From assembly GCA_947172415.1 (NCBI GenBank), contig OX359192.1, positions 5,210,501-5,274,500 of the forward strand: a stretch of DNA of 64,000 nucleotides, read 5' to 3'. How positions within the stretch are numbered: the stretch's first letter is position 1; each line of letters opens with the position of its first letter. The notes beneath the pieces are model-generated. The model was not told the origin of the DNA, searched no databases, and saw nothing but the letters and a program-made list of their open reading frames with translations. Of the stretch, positions 63,407 to 64,000 are shown piece by piece. This DNA is from Chondrosia reniformis (taxonomy: Eukaryota; Porifera; Demospongiae; Chondrillida; Chondrillidae). The position numbers were made by a program, and so were the translations under genes.

Positions 63407-64000
63407 CACACTGTACCACATGATGTATAGACCTACTGGACTGTGTCATACTGTACCACATGATGTATAGACCTACTGGACTGTGTCATACTGTACCACA
63501 TGATGTATAGACCTACTGGACTGTGTCATACTGTACCACATGATGTATAGACCTACTGGACTGTGTCATACTGTACCACATGATGTATAGACCTACTGGA
63601 CTGTGTCATACTGTACCATATGATGTATAGACCTACTGGACTGTGTCATACTGTACCACATGATGTATAGACCTACTGGACTGTGTTATACTGTACTACA
63701 TGATGTATAGACCTACTGGACTGTGTCACACTGTACCACATGATGTATAGACCTACTGAACTGTGTTATACTGTACCACATGATGTATAGACCTACTGGA
63801 CTGTGTCATACTGTACCACATGATGTATAGACCTACTGGACTGTGTCATACTGTACCACATGATGTATAGACCTACTGGACTGTGTCATACTGTACCACA
63901 TGATGTATAGACCTACTGGACTGTGTCATACTGTACCACATGATGTATAGACCTACTGGACTGTGTCATACTGTACCACATGATGTATAGACCTACTGGA
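63407..64000. repeat. 40-bp satellite, about 15 copies, running off the window
   Basis: Unit ACTGTACCACATGATGTATAG plus ACCTACTGGACTGTGTCAT, very homogeneous (a few C/T changes around 63619, 63687-63700 and 63729-63770). Follows the last visible CDK7 exon, probably in its final intron. Confidence 0.97.

Noticed and set aside
63407-64000. CRISPR-like array
   Set aside because: Repeats are contiguous with no unique spacers; it is a simple 40-bp satellite in a eukaryotic gene region.

Overview
The window reads as nuclear DNA of an early-branching animal, most likely a demosponge; that placement is inference. It is AT-rich. Genes have many short GT-AG introns (several of only about 45-70 bp) and sit close together, some in divergent pairs. 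They encode typical animal proteins (IQGAP, CMTR2, LSM6, metaxin, CDK7) next to an expanded family of intronless seven-transmembrane receptors. Every exon junction listed was chosen by eye from splice sites, reading phase and remembered family alignments. For seven genes (IQGAP, CMTR2, TPR gene, LSM6, both intact UNC93-like copies, metaxin) the summed exon lengths are divisible by three.

Left flank (1-17.3 kb), single-copy genes. The 3' half of IQGAP (+) is followed by an intergenic stretch with a possible 52-aa ORF and MITE-like repeats. A 15-exon CMTR2 cap methyltransferase (+) comes next; its N-terminal methyltransferase domain looks dead while its C-terminal domain looks more canonical. 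It converges on a TPR protein ending in a CaaX box (-), which shares a 123-bp divergent promoter with LSM6 (+).

Centre (17-53 kb), a young segmental duplication. The founder block (17.0-25 kb) holds the LSM6 3' end, an UNC93-like membrane protein gene (-) and a 7TM receptor (+). The block recurs inside an 11.2-kb unit (28183-39397) that is repeated almost identically (39398-50631) and begins a third time (50632-about 52950). Each unit also carries decayed MSH6 exons, a truncated receptor on the minus strand and a truncated LSM6 3' end. Founder UNC93-like copy 1 is broken by a LINE with a 15-bp target duplication and by a 22-bp frameshifting deletion, and an intron holds a roughly 1-kb near-perfect palindrome; copies 2 and 3 are intact. 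Because the copies are so similar they act as empty sites that define the limits of several insertions.

Right flank (53-64 kb), single-copy again. Metaxin (-) and an intronless type II membrane protein resembling a Golgi fucosyltransferase (-) are followed by CDK7 (+), which shares a 143-bp divergent promoter with the latter. CDK7 runs off the window behind a 40-bp satellite. Minisatellites with 10-, 14-, 22-, 40- and 44-bp units all lie in introns or in the gap after the last visible CDK7 exon.

No functional tRNA, no rRNA, no CRISPR array and no prokaryotic or viral operon was seen.
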